Shown: positions 24,785 through 34,342, counted from the first letter of the stretch. The stretch is 64,000 nucleotides of DNA from an uncultured Oscillospiraceae bacterium (GCA_934565795.1 CAKTIM010000009.1:1-64000); one strand, 5' to 3'. Numbers and translations: made by a program. Notes: a model not told the origin generated them from the letters alone.

Positions 24785-25471
24785 TCAGATTTGACCGGGG
24801 AACAGAGCGGCAATGGCGTTGCGGGCAGCATCCTGCTCGGCGCGCTTCTTGCTGCTGCCCCGGCCGCTGCCGACTACGGTACCGTTCAGCGTGACCTGAA
24901 CGTCAAACTGCTTATCGTGATCGGGGCCGGACTCTCCGGCCAGGAGATAGGTGAGCACCTGATTGCGCTTCTGCTGCACCAGCTCCTGAAGCTGGGTCTT
25001 ATAATCCGCATTGTGGAGCTTGGTCACGGGCACCTGCACCAGGATAAAGCGCTGGATAAAGCACCGTGCCGCCTCCATGCCGCCATCCAGGAAGGACGCG
25101 GCAATCACCGACTCCACAGCGTCGGCCAGGATGGAATCCCGTGTTCTGCCTCCCCCCTGCTCCTCGCCGTGGCCCAGCAGCAGATGGTCGCCCAAATGAA
25201 TGGTATTTGCCACAGCGGCCAGGGTGGTCTCGCAGACCATGTCCGCCCGCATCCGGGTCAGCTCGCCCTCCGGGCGATCCGGGAAGCTGCGGTAGAGATA
25301 TTCCGCCACCAGCATCCCCAGAATGCTGTCCCCCAGAAATTCCAGCCGCTCGTTGCTGAGCAGGCTGTTGTGCCAGCGCTCGTTGGCATAGGAGGAATGG
25401 GTGAGCGCGTTTTGCAGCAGGGAGATATTATGAAACTGATAGCCGATGGCGGCCTCCAAATCCTTAATCAT
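24785..25471 (-). CDS. rnc: Ribonuclease III
   Basis: 228 residues. The catalytic domain (about 1-150) contains the signature NERLEFLGDSIL and the second acidic cluster DAVESVIAA; the double-stranded RNA-binding domain (about 155-225) ends in KKRAEQDAARNAIAAL. It processes rRNA precursors and structured mRNAs in the cytosol. It overlaps plsX by 4 bp, with AAGGAG inside plsX. In most Firmicutes acpP lies between plsX and rnc; here it is absent. Confidence 0.96.
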   Translation of the reverse strand: MIKDLEAAIGYQFHNISLLQNALTHSSYANERWHNSLLSNERLEFLGDSILGMLVAEYLYRSFPDRPEGELTRMRADMVCETTLAAVANTIHLGDHLLLGHGEEQGGGRTRDSILADAVESVIAASFLDGGMEAARCFIQRFILVQVPVTKLHNADYKTQLQELVQQKRNQVLTYLLAGESGPDHDKQFDVQVTLNGTVVGSGRGSSKKRAEQDAARNAIAALFPGQI

Positions 25472-26502
25472 GCTTGCTGCTCCTTTGCCTCCGCCAGCAG
25501 CTGAAGCGCCTGCTCCAGCTCCGACGTCATATCATTGCGGGCCGCCTGGGCCGCCTGATTCACCGCGTTGCAGAAGGCGACGGCATCCGACGCGCCGTGG
25601 GCCTTGATGACAGGCTTCCTGATGCCAAGGAACTGGGTGCCGCCGATCTGGCGATAATCCATCAGCTTCATCATATCTTTGACGCTGGAGGCACACAGCA
25701 GGTAGCCAAGCTTGCTGAGCAGGTTCTTCTTGAACATCCGCTTCATCAGGCTGCCCATAAACATGGCGGTGCCCTCGATGGATTTCAGCAGCACATTGCC
25801 GGAAAAGCCGTCGCAGACCACCACGTCCACCTCGCCCAGGGGCACATCCCGGCCCTCTACATTGCCGATGAAGTGGAGCAGTCCCTTCTCGTCCGCATCC
25901 TTGAGCAGGGCATAGGCCTCTTTTTGCAGCGCAGTGCCTTTGGAATCCTCGGTGCCGATGTTCAGCAGGCCCACCCTGGGCGACGCAATGCCCAGCTGCT
26001 TTTTTGCATAGGCAGAGCCGACCAGGCCAAACTGGAGCAGGAATTCCGGGGTGCATTCGGCGTTCGCGCCGCAATCGCAGATGACGGTCTTGCCGCCCTT
26101 TTTATTGGGCATAGCAGGGGCCATGGCGGCCCGGCGGATGCCCTTGATCCGCTTGACCAGCAGGGTCGCGCCGGTGAGCAATGCCCCGGTAGAGCCGGCG
26201 GAGACGAAGGCGTCTCCCCTGCCGTCGGACAGGAGCTTGAGGCCCACCACCATGGAGGAATTCTTCCGCTTGTGGATAATGCTGGCCGGGTCGTCGTGCA
26301 TGTCCACCACGTCGTCAGCACCCATGATCTCCACGCCCTCCGGCAGGTCGGTAATGCCGTGGCGTCCCATAACCTCCAGGATGGCCTCCGCGCGGCCGAC
26401 CAGAATGATCTCCACCGCATATTTCTTCGCCGCCTCAATTGCGCCGAGGACGGCTGCCTCCGGGGCGTTGTCCCCGCCCATGGCATCGAGAATGATTTTC
26501 AT
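25468..26502 (-). CDS. plsX: Phosphate acyltransferase PlsX
   Basis: 344 residues with the N-terminal IILDAMGGDNAP and the central SAGSTGALLTGATLLVKRI, both diagnostic of PlsX, which makes acyl-phosphate from acyl-ACP for phosphatidic acid synthesis at the membrane surface. AAGGGGTGAAACG precedes the ATG. It sits between trmFO and rnc in the operon; the fatty-acid genes (fabD, fabG, acpP) that often accompany it are missing from this stretch. Confidence 0.96.
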   Translation of the reverse strand: MKIILDAMGGDNAPEAAVLGAIEAAKKYAVEIILVGRAEAILEVMGRHGITDLPEGVEIMGADDVVDMHDDPASIIHKRKNSSMVVGLKLLSDGRGDAFVSAGSTGALLTGATLLVKRIKGIRRAAMAPAMPNKKGGKTVICDCGANAECTPEFLLQFGLVGSAYAKKQLGIASPRVGLLNIGTEDSKGTALQKEAYALLKDADEKGLLHFIGNVEGRDVPLGEVDVVVCDGFSGNVLLKSIEGTAMFMGSLMKRMFKKNLLSKLGYLLCASSVKDMMKLMDYRQIGGTQFLGIRKPVIKAHGASDAVAFCNAVNQAAQAARNDMTSELEQALQLLAEAKEQQA

Positions 26503-26514
26503 CGTTTCACCCCT

Positions 26515-27816
26515 TTATATTCCGCTGGCAACAAGTGCGTCGATCGTCTGAAGCGCACGGTTGGAAATTGCCAGATTCTTCTCTGCTTTCTTACGAATCC
26601 GCTGCTCCAGCGGGGAAATGATGCTGAAATTGATATTCATGGGCTGGAAGTTTTCGATTCCGGCGTCGCTGATGTACCTGCCCAGTGCCCCGATGGCGGT
26701 GGTCTTGGGGAAATCCGGCGGCTCGATGCCCCGCACTCTGGCGGCCATGGCCACGGCGGCCAGATAGCCGGAGGCGGTGGACTCCACGTACCCCTCCACG
26801 CCGGTCATCTGCCCGGCAAAGGCGATCAGGGGATTGCGCCGGTCGGAATAATACCGATCCAGCAGCTTGGGGCTTTGCAGAAACGTATTCTGATGCATCA
26901 CGCCGTAGCGGACGAACTCCGCATCGTGCAGCGCCGGGATCATGGAGAATACCCGCTTCTGTTCGCCGAATTTCAGATGGGTCTGGAAGCCCACCAGATT
27001 GAATACGCTCTTGGCCGCGTTGTCCTGCCGCAGCTGGAGCACGGCATACGGCTCCCGGCCGGTCTTGGGGTCGGTCAGTCCCACGGGCTTCATGGGGCCA
27101 AAGCGCAGGGTATCCTGCCCCCGGCGGGCCATGACCTCCACGGGCATACAGCCTTCAAAGACGTTGCGATCCTCAAAACCGTGAACCTCCGCTTCCTGGG
27201 CGTAGGTCAGCTCCCGGACGAAGGCCTGGTACTGCTCCCTGTCCAGCGCGCAGTTGATGTAATCCGGGGTGCCCCGGTCATAGCGGGACTGCCACCAGGC
27301 CAGGCTCATGTCCACCGACTCCGCCGTGACCAGCGGGGCGGCGGCATCGAAGAAGTGCAGGTAGTCCGCGCCGAAGTATTCGCCGATGGCCCCGGACAGT
27401 GCGTCGGAGGTCAGCGGCCCCGTGGCGATAATGGCAGGCGCTTCCGGCACCTGGGTCACCTCGCCGGGGATCACATGGATATTGGGATTGGATCTGATTT
27501 TCTGGGTGACCAGGGTGGAAAAGCCCGCCCGATCCACGGCCAGGCAGCCGCCAGCCTCTACACGGGTGGCCTCGGCGCACTCCATGATCAGGCTGCCGCA
27601 GCGGCGCAGCTCCTCTTTCAGAAGCCCCACCGCGTTTTCCAGCCGGTCACCCCGGAGGGAATTGGAGCATACCAGCTCCGCAAAGTCCGGGCTGTGGTGG
27701 GCAGGGGTCATCTTTGCGGGCTTCATCTCATACAAGTCCACCGCAATGCCCCGCTTCGCAAGCTGCCAGGCAGCCTCCGAACCGGCCAGCCCGGCTCCTA
27801 TCACCTTTACATTCAT
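26515..27816 (-). CDS. trmFO: Folate-dependent tRNA m5U54 methyltransferase TrmFO
   Basis: 433 residues. N-terminal FAD-binding motif VIGAGLAGSEAAWQLAKRG, followed by CSNSLRGDRLENAVGLLKEE and, near the C-terminus, MNINFSIISPLE, all conserved in TrmFO (Gid). It methylates U54 in the tRNA T-loop using methylenetetrahydrofolate and FAD. It overlaps topA by 4 bp, the usual topA-trmFO pairing of Firmicutes. Confidence 0.96.
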   Translation of the reverse strand: MNVKVIGAGLAGSEAAWQLAKRGIAVDLYEMKPAKMTPAHHSPDFAELVCSNSLRGDRLENAVGLLKEELRRCGSLIMECAEATRVEAGGCLAVDRAGFSTLVTQKIRSNPNIHVIPGEVTQVPEAPAIIATGPLTSDALSGAIGEYFGADYLHFFDAAAPLVTAESVDMSLAWWQSRYDRGTPDYINCALDREQYQAFVRELTYAQEAEVHGFEDRNVFEGCMPVEVMARRGQDTLRFGPMKPVGLTDPKTGREPYAVLQLRQDNAAKSVFNLVGFQTHLKFGEQKRVFSMIPALHDAEFVRYGVMHQNTFLQSPKLLDRYYSDRRNPLIAFAGQMTGVEGYVESTASGYLAAVAMAARVRGIEPPDFPKTTAIGALGRYISDAGIENFQPMNINFSIISPLEQRIRKKAEKNLAISNRALQTIDALVASGI

Positions 27817-30119
27817 GGCTGCGCCCTCTTCTTTGTCTTGGCCGCCGCTTTGGCGGCTGGCTTCTTCGCGGCGGTCTTTTTTACCGTGGTTTTCTTGGCG
27901 GCGGTCTTCTTGGCAGCCGGCTTCTTGGCGGCAGTCTTTTTTGCCTTCTGGGGCGTCTCCTCCGCGCTCTGCTCCGGCGCGGCCTCTCCCTCCGGCTCCT
28001 CCTTGGGCTTTTTCTTATAGTAGCCCCGCTGATCCTCCGGGAGGAAGCGGGAACATTTTTCATTGATGCAGAAGGGCTTCATTCTGCCCCTGCCGGACTT
28101 CTTGAACAGGGTCTGGCCGCACTCCGGGCAGTCCTCCGCCGTGGGCACATCCCAGGTCATAAAGCCGCAGTCCGCCCCCCGCTCGCAGGCATAGTAGGCA
28201 AAGCCCCGCTTGGACTTGCGCTTGAGGATGGCCCCGCCGCACTTGGGGCAGCGGCCGGGCATACGCTCCACCAGGGGCTTGGCATTCTTGCACTCCGGGA
28301 AGCCGGGGCAGGCAAGGAATTTGCCGAAGCGGCCCATCTTAATGACCATCTTCCGGCCGCAAAGCTCGCATACCTCGTCGGTCTCCTCCTCCGGCACCTT
28401 CAGGCGCACGCCCTCCAGGGCGGTCTCGGCGTCCTTCAGCTCCCTTTCAAAATCGTCGTAGAACGCATGGAGCAGGCTGATCCAGTTCTGCTTGCCCTCC
28501 TCCACCGCGTCCAGGCGGCTTTCCATATTGGCGGTGAACTCCACGTCGATGATATCCTGGAAGCGCTCCACCATCAGCCCGGTGACCACCTCGCCCAGTG
28601 CGGTAGGGGCAAGGTGCTTGTCCTCCTTCACCACATACTCCCGATCCTCGATGGTGGAGATGGTGGCGGCATAGGTGGAGGGGCGGCCCACACCCTTTTC
28701 CTCCATGGCCTTTACCAGGCTGGCCTCGGTGAACCGGGCGGGGGGCTGGGTGAAGTGCTGCTGCTTGTCAAATTTGGTGGGGACGGTTTTCTCCCCGGTC
28801 TGGAGATCCGGCAGCGGGGAGCCGTTGGCCTCCGCCTCGTCGTCCCGTCCCTCCTCATAGACGGCAATGAAGCCGGGGAAGCGCAGGCTCTGGTTGGTGG
28901 CGCGGAAGGTATGACCGGCACATGCGGCATCGATGGCCACGGTGTCATACACCGCGTTGGCCATCTGGCTTGCCAGGAACCGGCTCCAGATCAGCTTATA
29001 CAGCCGGTACTGATCCCCGGTCAGGCTGGAGCGCACCCGCTCGGGATCCAGCTCCACATGGGTAGGACGGATGGCCTCGTGGGCATCCTGTGCCCCTGCC
29101 TTGGTTTTATAGACATGGAAAGAGCCATAATAATACTCCTTGCCGTAGCGGCTGCGGATGAAGCCGGCGGCGGCGGCCATCGCCTCGTCGGAAAGGCGCA
29201 GGGAGTCGGTACGCATATAGGTAATCAGGCCCAGGGTACCCTCGCCCTCCACATCCACGCCTTCATACAGCTGCTGGGCGATCATCATGGTACGCTTGGG
29301 GGTCATGTTCAGCTTGCGGGAAGCCTCCTGCTGTAGGGTAGAGGTGGTAAAGGGAGGGGCGGCGGAGCGCTTCTTTTCCGCCTTCTTCACATTGGTGACG
29401 GTAAATTCCCCGTCCTTTACGTCGTCGATCACCGCCTGGGTCTGCTGCTCGTTTTCCAGCTCCCGCTTTTTGTCCTCGCCGTAGTAGCGGGCCACAAAGC
29501 TGCCGGGCTTTCCCTGGCGGTTCAGCGTCACATCCAGCGACCAGTATTCCCTGGGCTGGAAGGCACGAATCTCATTTTCCCGATCCACCACCATACGGGT
29601 GGCGACGGACTGGACACGTCCGGCGGAAAGCCCCCGGCGCACCTTTTTCCAAAGCAGCGGCGAGAGCTGATAGCCCACGATGCGGTCGAGAATACGCCGG
29701 GCCTGCTGGGCGTCCACCAGGTCGTAATCGATGTCCCTGGGATGCTGGATGGATTCGCGCACCACCCGCTGGGTGATTTCATTGAATGTGACCCGATGGG
29801 CCTTCTCGTCAGAAAGCCCCAAAAGCTCCTTCAGGTGCCAGGAGATTGCCTCGCCCTCCCGATCCGGGTCGGTGGCGAGATAGACGGTCTGCACCTGTCC
29901 GGCGGCGGTGCGCAGCTCCTTGATCAGCTCCTCCTTGCCCCGGACAGGGATATAATCGGGCTTAAAATCATGCTCCAAGTCCACGCCCATCTTGCTTTTG
30001 GGCAGGTCGCGCAGATGGCCCATGCTGGCCTTTACCAGATAGTCCGGGCCGAGATATTTTCCAATCGTTTTCGCCTTGGAGGGCGACTCCACGATCACCA
30101 GGTTTGTCGGTTTTGCCAT
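27813..30119 (-). CDS. topA: DNA topoisomerase I
   Basis: 768 residues, type IA topoisomerase relaxing negative supercoils. Toprim domain at the N-terminus (LVIVESPSKAKTIGKYLG), active-site Tyr in GLITYMRTDS, and three C-terminal zinc fingers (CELCGRK...CPGFPEC, CPKCGG...CERGADC, CPECGQ...CINEKC). After these comes a tail of about 70 residues: an acidic part, then lysine/alanine repeats of the AAKKPAAKKTAA type like histone H1 tails. The start is the ATG at 30119 after GGAAG; a TTG two codons earlier is less likely. Confidence 0.96.
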   Translation of the reverse strand: MAKPTNLVIVESPSKAKTIGKYLGPDYLVKASMGHLRDLPKSKMGVDLEHDFKPDYIPVRGKEELIKELRTAAGQVQTVYLATDPDREGEAISWHLKELLGLSDEKAHRVTFNEITQRVVRESIQHPRDIDYDLVDAQQARRILDRIVGYQLSPLLWKKVRRGLSAGRVQSVATRMVVDRENEIRAFQPREYWSLDVTLNRQGKPGSFVARYYGEDKKRELENEQQTQAVIDDVKDGEFTVTNVKKAEKKRSAAPPFTTSTLQQEASRKLNMTPKRTMMIAQQLYEGVDVEGEGTLGLITYMRTDSLRLSDEAMAAAAGFIRSRYGKEYYYGSFHVYKTKAGAQDAHEAIRPTHVELDPERVRSSLTGDQYRLYKLIWSRFLASQMANAVYDTVAIDAACAGHTFRATNQSLRFPGFIAVYEEGRDDEAEANGSPLPDLQTGEKTVPTKFDKQQHFTQPPARFTEASLVKAMEEKGVGRPSTYAATISTIEDREYVVKEDKHLAPTALGEVVTGLMVERFQDIIDVEFTANMESRLDAVEEGKQNWISLLHAFYDDFERELKDAETALEGVRLKVPEEETDEVCELCGRKMVIKMGRFGKFLACPGFPECKNAKPLVERMPGRCPKCGGAILKRKSKRGFAYYACERGADCGFMTWDVPTAEDCPECGQTLFKKSGRGRMKPFCINEKCSRFLPEDQRGYYKKKPKEEPEGEAAPEQSAEETPQKAKKTAAKKPAAKKTAAKKTTVKKTAAKKPAAKAAAKTKKRAQP

Positions 30120-30159
30120 GAACAACTTCCTTCTCCATGATTGTTTTTCCGGGTACGCG

Positions 30160-31383
30160 CTACTTCCGCGCCACCCGGTTTCCGGGCAGACGGACGATCA
30201 CCTTTTTCAGCTCCAGCATGGTCAGATGCCGCAGAAGCGTACCTGACGGAATGCCGGTTTGCGCGATGAGATCATCCACCCGTCTTTCCGTGCCGCCCAG
30301 AGCGGCAACAATGGCGCTCTCCTCCGGCGATAGCGTGGGGAGGGCGGTTTTTATGTCAATATACGGCGTAGCCGCTTTCTTGTCAATGTCTTTTTTTCTG
30401 ACCGGGGGCCGAGTCTCCCGTTTTGAGGGCGGATTTTTTGAAAAATCGGGTGTCTCCGGCTGAGGTGGGACACTGCGGACTGCCGCCTCTGTCTTTCGGA
30501 TTTTATCCGGGAAGAGGGACAGATATTCGCTGAGAATCTCCCACCCGCATGTAACAGGGGCTGCGCCCTCGCTTAAAAGCCGGTTGCTCCCGGCAAAGGT
30601 GGGCAGGTCGATATTGCCGGGGACGGCGTACACATCCCGTCCCTGGCTCAGCGCCTGGCGGGCGGTATTCAGCGCGCCGCTGCGCTCCGGGGCCTCTACC
30701 ACCACCGTGGCAATGCTCAGGCCGCTGATGATGCGGTTGCGCTTTGGGAAGTTCCACTTAAAGCCCACGGTTTTGGGCAGGAACTCCGACACCAGGCAGC
30801 CATACCGCTCCACCTGGTAAAATAGCTCTCTGTTTTCCCGGGGGAAGATCACATCCACCCCGGTACCCAGGACGCCCACTGTCTGGCCGCCTGCCTGCAA
30901 CGCGCCTTGCATGGCGGCCGCGTCGATCCCGGCGGCCAGGCCGGAAACCACCATGCCGCCGCAGGCGCTCAGCTCCGCGCCCAGGCGTCCGGCCACGGCG
31001 CGGCCATAGGCCGTGCTCTTCCGGGTGCCCACCACGCTGACCACGGGAACGCCGTCGAACTGGGGAAAGGTTCCCTTATAATAGAGAATCAGGGGCGGAT
31101 CATAGATGTTTTTCAGGCGGCGGGGATAGCGCTCGTCCTGATAGGTCAGAATCTGGATATTCTCCCGCTGGCAGTATTCCAGCGCCGCCTGGAAAGGAGC
31201 GAGATTCTTTTCCGCCAGGGCGCTTCTGCCCTGGGCAGTGACGCCGGAAAAATACTGGAATTCCGCCGGATCGGCATGATAAACCTCCTCCGGGGTCTGG
31301 AAGGACTGCAACAGCAGCAGCTTCTGATGGTCGTTGAGATTGGGCCGGTGGGCCAGCCACAGCCAGTATTCCAGAGCCAGCAT
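30160..31383 (-). CDS. dprA: DNA-processing protein DprA/Smf
   Basis: 407 residues. A short N-terminal helical domain is followed by the Rossmann-like DprA domain (SVVGTRKSTAYG, SGLAAGIDAAAMQGAL, GTGVDVIFPREN and ALSQGRDVYAVPGNI) and a C-terminal winged helix (about 350-405). DprA loads RecA on incoming single-stranded DNA during transformation and recombination. The start is the ATG of MLALEYWLW with GAGGAG upstream; the frame is open 17 codons further. A polar linker of about 60 residues separates the two domains. Confidence 0.93.
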   Translation of the reverse strand: MLALEYWLWLAHRPNLNDHQKLLLLQSFQTPEEVYHADPAEFQYFSGVTAQGRSALAEKNLAPFQAALEYCQRENIQILTYQDERYPRRLKNIYDPPLILYYKGTFPQFDGVPVVSVVGTRKSTAYGRAVAGRLGAELSACGGMVVSGLAAGIDAAAMQGALQAGGQTVGVLGTGVDVIFPRENRELFYQVERYGCLVSEFLPKTVGFKWNFPKRNRIISGLSIATVVVEAPERSGALNTARQALSQGRDVYAVPGNIDLPTFAGSNRLLSEGAAPVTCGWEILSEYLSLFPDKIRKTEAAVRSVPPQPETPDFSKNPPSKRETRPPVRKKDIDKKAATPYIDIKTALPTLSPEESAIVAALGGTERRVDDLIAQTGIPSGTLLRHLTMLELKKVIVRLPGNRVARK

Positions 31384-31412
31384 AATGTCTCCTCTCTTTT
31401 TGTAAGCTGCCC

Positions 31413-32165
31413 TCAGTGCACCTTCATCTGCCACATGGCAATGGCCGCCGCCACGGCGGCATTCAGGGATTCGCAGTGGGGATTCATGGGGATAATCAGC
31501 TGCTTGTCCGCCGCTGCCAGAATTTCCGGGCGGACGCCCTGGCCCTCGCTGCCGATGACCACTGCCATAGTGCCCAGGTCGGCACTGCGGATATCCACCG
31601 CCCGGTCGCTCAGGGCAGTCACCGCGACGGGGATTCCCGCCTGCATAAAGCGTGCCTGCGCCGCCTCCCAGGTCAGGGAGGCAACGGGCATGCGGAACAC
31701 CGCGCCCATGCTGGCGCGCACGACCTTATGACTATAAGGATCGGCGCAGCCCTCCAGCAAAGCCACGGGCACGTCCAGCGCGTCCGCTGTGCGCAGAATG
31801 GTGCCCAGATTGCCGGGATCCTGGATGCCGTCCAGCAGGAGCATACCGGGTACCGGCGTGAATCGCGGCGGCTGAGGCAGGCGGCACAAAAACACCGCCC
31901 CCTGGGGGGCTGCCATGGGGGAAACGGAGGCCATCACATCCTCTGGCACCCTGACAAGCCGCACCTGCTCCGGCACCTCTGCCTCTACGCCATCGGACAG
32001 GATCACCGTGTCCAGCCCGGCGCAGTAGCGCACGGCCTCGGCCAGCAGCTTGGTGCCGTCGGCGGCAAACAAGCCGGCGCTCTCCCGCTCCCTCCTGGAG
32101 GCAAGCAGCCGCTTGGCCTGCTGAAGCAGGGGATTTTTACGGGAGGTAATCCGTTCTTCCTTCAC
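31413..32165 (-). CDS. SpoU/TrmH-family RNA 2'-O-methyltransferase
   Basis: 250 residues with an N-terminal substrate-binding domain (SRKNPLLQQAKRLLASRRER) and a SPOUT methyltransferase domain with the three knot motifs DGIQDPGNLGTILRTADA, VIGSEGQGV and IPMNPHCESLNAAVAAAI. It methylates ribose 2'-OH in rRNA or tRNA; the exact nucleotide is not predictable (the RlmB or YsgA groups are likely). It overlaps ktrA by 4 bp. Confidence 0.93.
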   Translation of the reverse strand: MKEERITSRKNPLLQQAKRLLASRRERESAGLFAADGTKLLAEAVRYCAGLDTVILSDGVEAEVPEQVRLVRVPEDVMASVSPMAAPQGAVFLCRLPQPPRFTPVPGMLLLDGIQDPGNLGTILRTADALDVPVALLEGCADPYSHKVVRASMGAVFRMPVASLTWEAAQARFMQAGIPVAVTALSDRAVDIRSADLGTMAVVIGSEGQGVRPEILAAADKQLIIPMNPHCESLNAAVAAAIAMWQMKVH

Positions 32166-32809
32166 AGCTTCTGCATTGCCTCCAGCGCCGCCGTGTCGCC
32201 CAGCACCGCCAGCACATCCTCCGCGTGGATTCGGTAGTCGGCAGAGGGGGAGACCATAGTCTTTTCCCCGTTCTTGACGGCAATGATGTTGATGTCCATC
32301 TTGGCGCGAACGTTCAGCTCCCGGATGGATTTATCCGCCCAGGACTTGGGCGCGGGAACCTCCAGAATGCCATAGTCGCTGGACAGCTCAATATAATCCA
32401 GCACGTTATGGGACTGCAAAATTCTTGCAAGCCGCTGCGCCTGCTCCAGCTCCGGCACGACCACCTGGTCGACCCCCAGCTTTTCCAGCACCCGGCGGTG
32501 CATTACGTCGTGGGCCTTGCAGATCAGGCGGGGCACTCCCAGCTCCTGCAAGTTCATCACCGTCAGCACCGAGGCCGCCAGGTTATCCCCGATGGCCACC
32601 ACGGCGCAGTCGAAATTCCGCGCGCCCAGCGCGCGCAGCACCTCCTTGTCCTGGCCGTCGCCCACTACGGCGTGGGTCACCTCGGAGGACAGCTGCTGCA
32701 CCAGCTCCGGGCGAACATCCAGAGCCAGCACCTCCGCGCCCAGCTGGCTTAAGCTTCTTGCCAGGCCGAAGCCAAAGCGCCCCAGGCCGATTATCATATA
32801 GGATTTCAT
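32162..32809 (-). CDS. ktrA: Potassium uptake regulatory subunit KtrA/TrkA
   Basis: 215 residues: an RCK-N Rossmann domain with MIIGLGRFGFGLARSL and the acidic end of strand 2 (ALDVRPE), then a C-terminal RCK-C domain (about 135-212). KtrA forms an octameric ring under the KtrB pore and gates it in response to ATP/ADP; RCK-C of such proteins can bind c-di-AMP. It lies 11 bp after ktrB in the same operon. Confidence 0.94.
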   Translation of the reverse strand: MKSYMIIGLGRFGFGLARSLSQLGAEVLALDVRPELVQQLSSEVTHAVVGDGQDKEVLRALGARNFDCAVVAIGDNLAASVLTVMNLQELGVPRLICKAHDVMHRRVLEKLGVDQVVVPELEQAQRLARILQSHNVLDYIELSSDYGILEVPAPKSWADKSIRELNVRAKMDINIIAVKNGEKTMVSPSADYRIHAEDVLAVLGDTAALEAMQKL

Positions 32810-32820
32810 AGGCTAACCTC

Positions 32821-34200
32821 CTACCCAATTAACAGGCTGGTTTCCGCATAGCGGTAGCGCTCCGCCGCCTGGTTGCCCATCAGGAAGCCCAGGCTGATGG
32901 TGAGCACCCCCACCCGTCCAAAGTACATAAAAATAATAATCAAAATCTTCGCCGGAACGCTCAGTAGAGGCGTCGCTCCCGCTGTCAGGCCGACGGTGGC
33001 CAGGGCGGACACCGCCTCATACAGCGCGTCCGTAAAGCCCACAGGAGAGGTGGCGCTGATGAAAATTCCGCCGAAAACGGCAAACACGATCATAATCAGA
33101 GAAATGGTCATGGCGTTCAGCACCTGCTGCTCCGGGATGGTTCTGTGATACACCGTCACGGTGCTGCGCCCCCGGGCGCGGGCGCCGATGAACAGCAGCA
33201 CCACCAGAAACGTAACGGTCTTCAAGCCGCCCGCAGTGGAGCCGGAGGAGCCACCGATAAGCATCAGGGCCATGGACACCGCCTTGCCGCCCTCGGTCAG
33301 TCCCGCCTGATTCATGGCGTCGAACCCGGCAGTGCGCAGCGTGGCGGACTGGAACAGCCCGCCCAGGAGCTTGCCCCCAATGCTCAAATGGCCCAGCGTC
33401 TCAGGGTTGTTCCATTCCAGCAGGCAGATCAGCACCCAGCCGGACAGCAGCAAGATCCCCGTGGCGGAGAGCACCAGCCGGGAATAGACGCTGAGCTTGC
33501 GCCAGCGCCGCTTTTCGGCCACATCCTCCCACACCAGGAAGCCCAGGCCGCCCAGGGTGATCAGCGTCCCCAAGGTAAGCAGCACCACCGGGTCATTCTG
33601 AAACAGCTGGAGGCTGCTGCCAGGGGAAAGCTCCCCGAAAATATCAAAGCCCGCATTGCAGAAGGCGGAGATGGCATGAAACACGCCCCATTTTACGGCG
33701 CGGGAAAAGCCGTATCGGGGCCAGAACCACAGCGTCAGGATCAACGCGCCGATGGCCTCCACGCTCAGGCTGCCCACCAGGACAGTCCGCTGGATGCGCA
33801 CCACGCCGTCCATTTCGTTCAGAGAAAGGGCCTGGGCCATAATCATTCTCTGGCGCAGTCCCACCTTCCGGCGGAACAGGAAAATCACCAGCGTTGCCGC
33901 CGACATGAAGCCCAGGCCGCCCACCTCGATCAGGCAGATCAGCACCGTCTGGCCGAAGCCGCTCCACTGCGTCCAGGTGTCAAAGGGAATCAGCCCCGTG
34001 ACGCAGGTGGCGGAGGTAGCGGTAAACAGTGCCGGAAGGAACGGGCAGGAGCTGCCGCTGCGGGAGGCAACGGGCAGCATCAGCAGCCCCGTTCCCACAA
34101 GAATGATAATCAGAAAGCACACGGCAATCAGACGGGTGGCGCTCATGGGCCTTTTACGGCGCTTTGGCCCCCCGGAAGAATTCCGCTGAAAAACGTACAA
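32821..34200 (-). CDS. ktrB: Potassium channel subunit KtrB/TrkH
   Basis: 459 residues, four M1-P-M2 repeats typical of TrkH/KtrB; the first selectivity loop reads TATSATCVTGLIPFDT. It is the ion-conducting membrane subunit. The start is a TTG at 34200 preceded by GGGAGGG at proper spacing, giving MYVFQRNSSGGPKRRKRPM before the first helix. The promoter at 34258-34286 rules out the longer open frame. First gene of the nine-gene operon. No c-di-AMP riboswitch is seen; the leader is only about 50 nt. Confidence 0.92.
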   Translation of the reverse strand: MYVFQRNSSGGPKRRKRPMSATRLIAVCFLIIILVGTGLLMLPVASRSGSSCPFLPALFTATSATCVTGLIPFDTWTQWSGFGQTVLICLIEVGGLGFMSAATLVIFLFRRKVGLRQRMIMAQALSLNEMDGVVRIQRTVLVGSLSVEAIGALILTLWFWPRYGFSRAVKWGVFHAISAFCNAGFDIFGELSPGSSLQLFQNDPVVLLTLGTLITLGGLGFLVWEDVAEKRRWRKLSVYSRLVLSATGILLLSGWVLICLLEWNNPETLGHLSIGGKLLGGLFQSATLRTAGFDAMNQAGLTEGGKAVSMALMLIGGSSGSTAGGLKTVTFLVVLLFIGARARGRSTVTVYHRTIPEQQVLNAMTISLIMIVFAVFGGIFISATSPVGFTDALYEAVSALATVGLTAGATPLLSVPAKILIIIFMYFGRVGVLTISLGFLMGNQAAERYRYAETSLLIG

Positions 34201-34257
34201 AATTCTTTCCCTCCCTCGGGATACAGCATTGCAATTTGCGCAGTGCACTAGCATCAT

Positions 34258-34286
34258 ATTATAAGCAAAAGAGCAACGTTTTTCAA
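34258..34286 (-). promoter_or_regulatory. Promoter of the ktrB-nahK operon
   Basis: Minus strand TTGAAA (34286-34281), 17-bp spacer, TATAAT (34263-34258). Confidence 0.8.
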
Positions 34287-34342
34287 GTCTCTTTTCGGCC
34301 AAAGCGCGTCTTTTCGGGAAACCAGTGATGTGGCGTTCCGTT

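Noticed and set aside
25474..28020. Plus-strand open frame of 848 codons
   Set aside because: Antisense to plsX, trmFO and topA, all conserved families. It is rich in His, Gly and Gln, as expected for the complement of GC-rich genes, and has no ribosome binding site or domain.
27714..29336. Plus-strand open frame of 540 codons
   Set aside because: Antisense to topA with Leu/Gly/His bias and no recognisable fold.
34201..34342. c-di-AMP riboswitch upstream of ktrB
   Set aside because: The predicted leader is only about 50 nt and has none of the aptamer's conserved segments.
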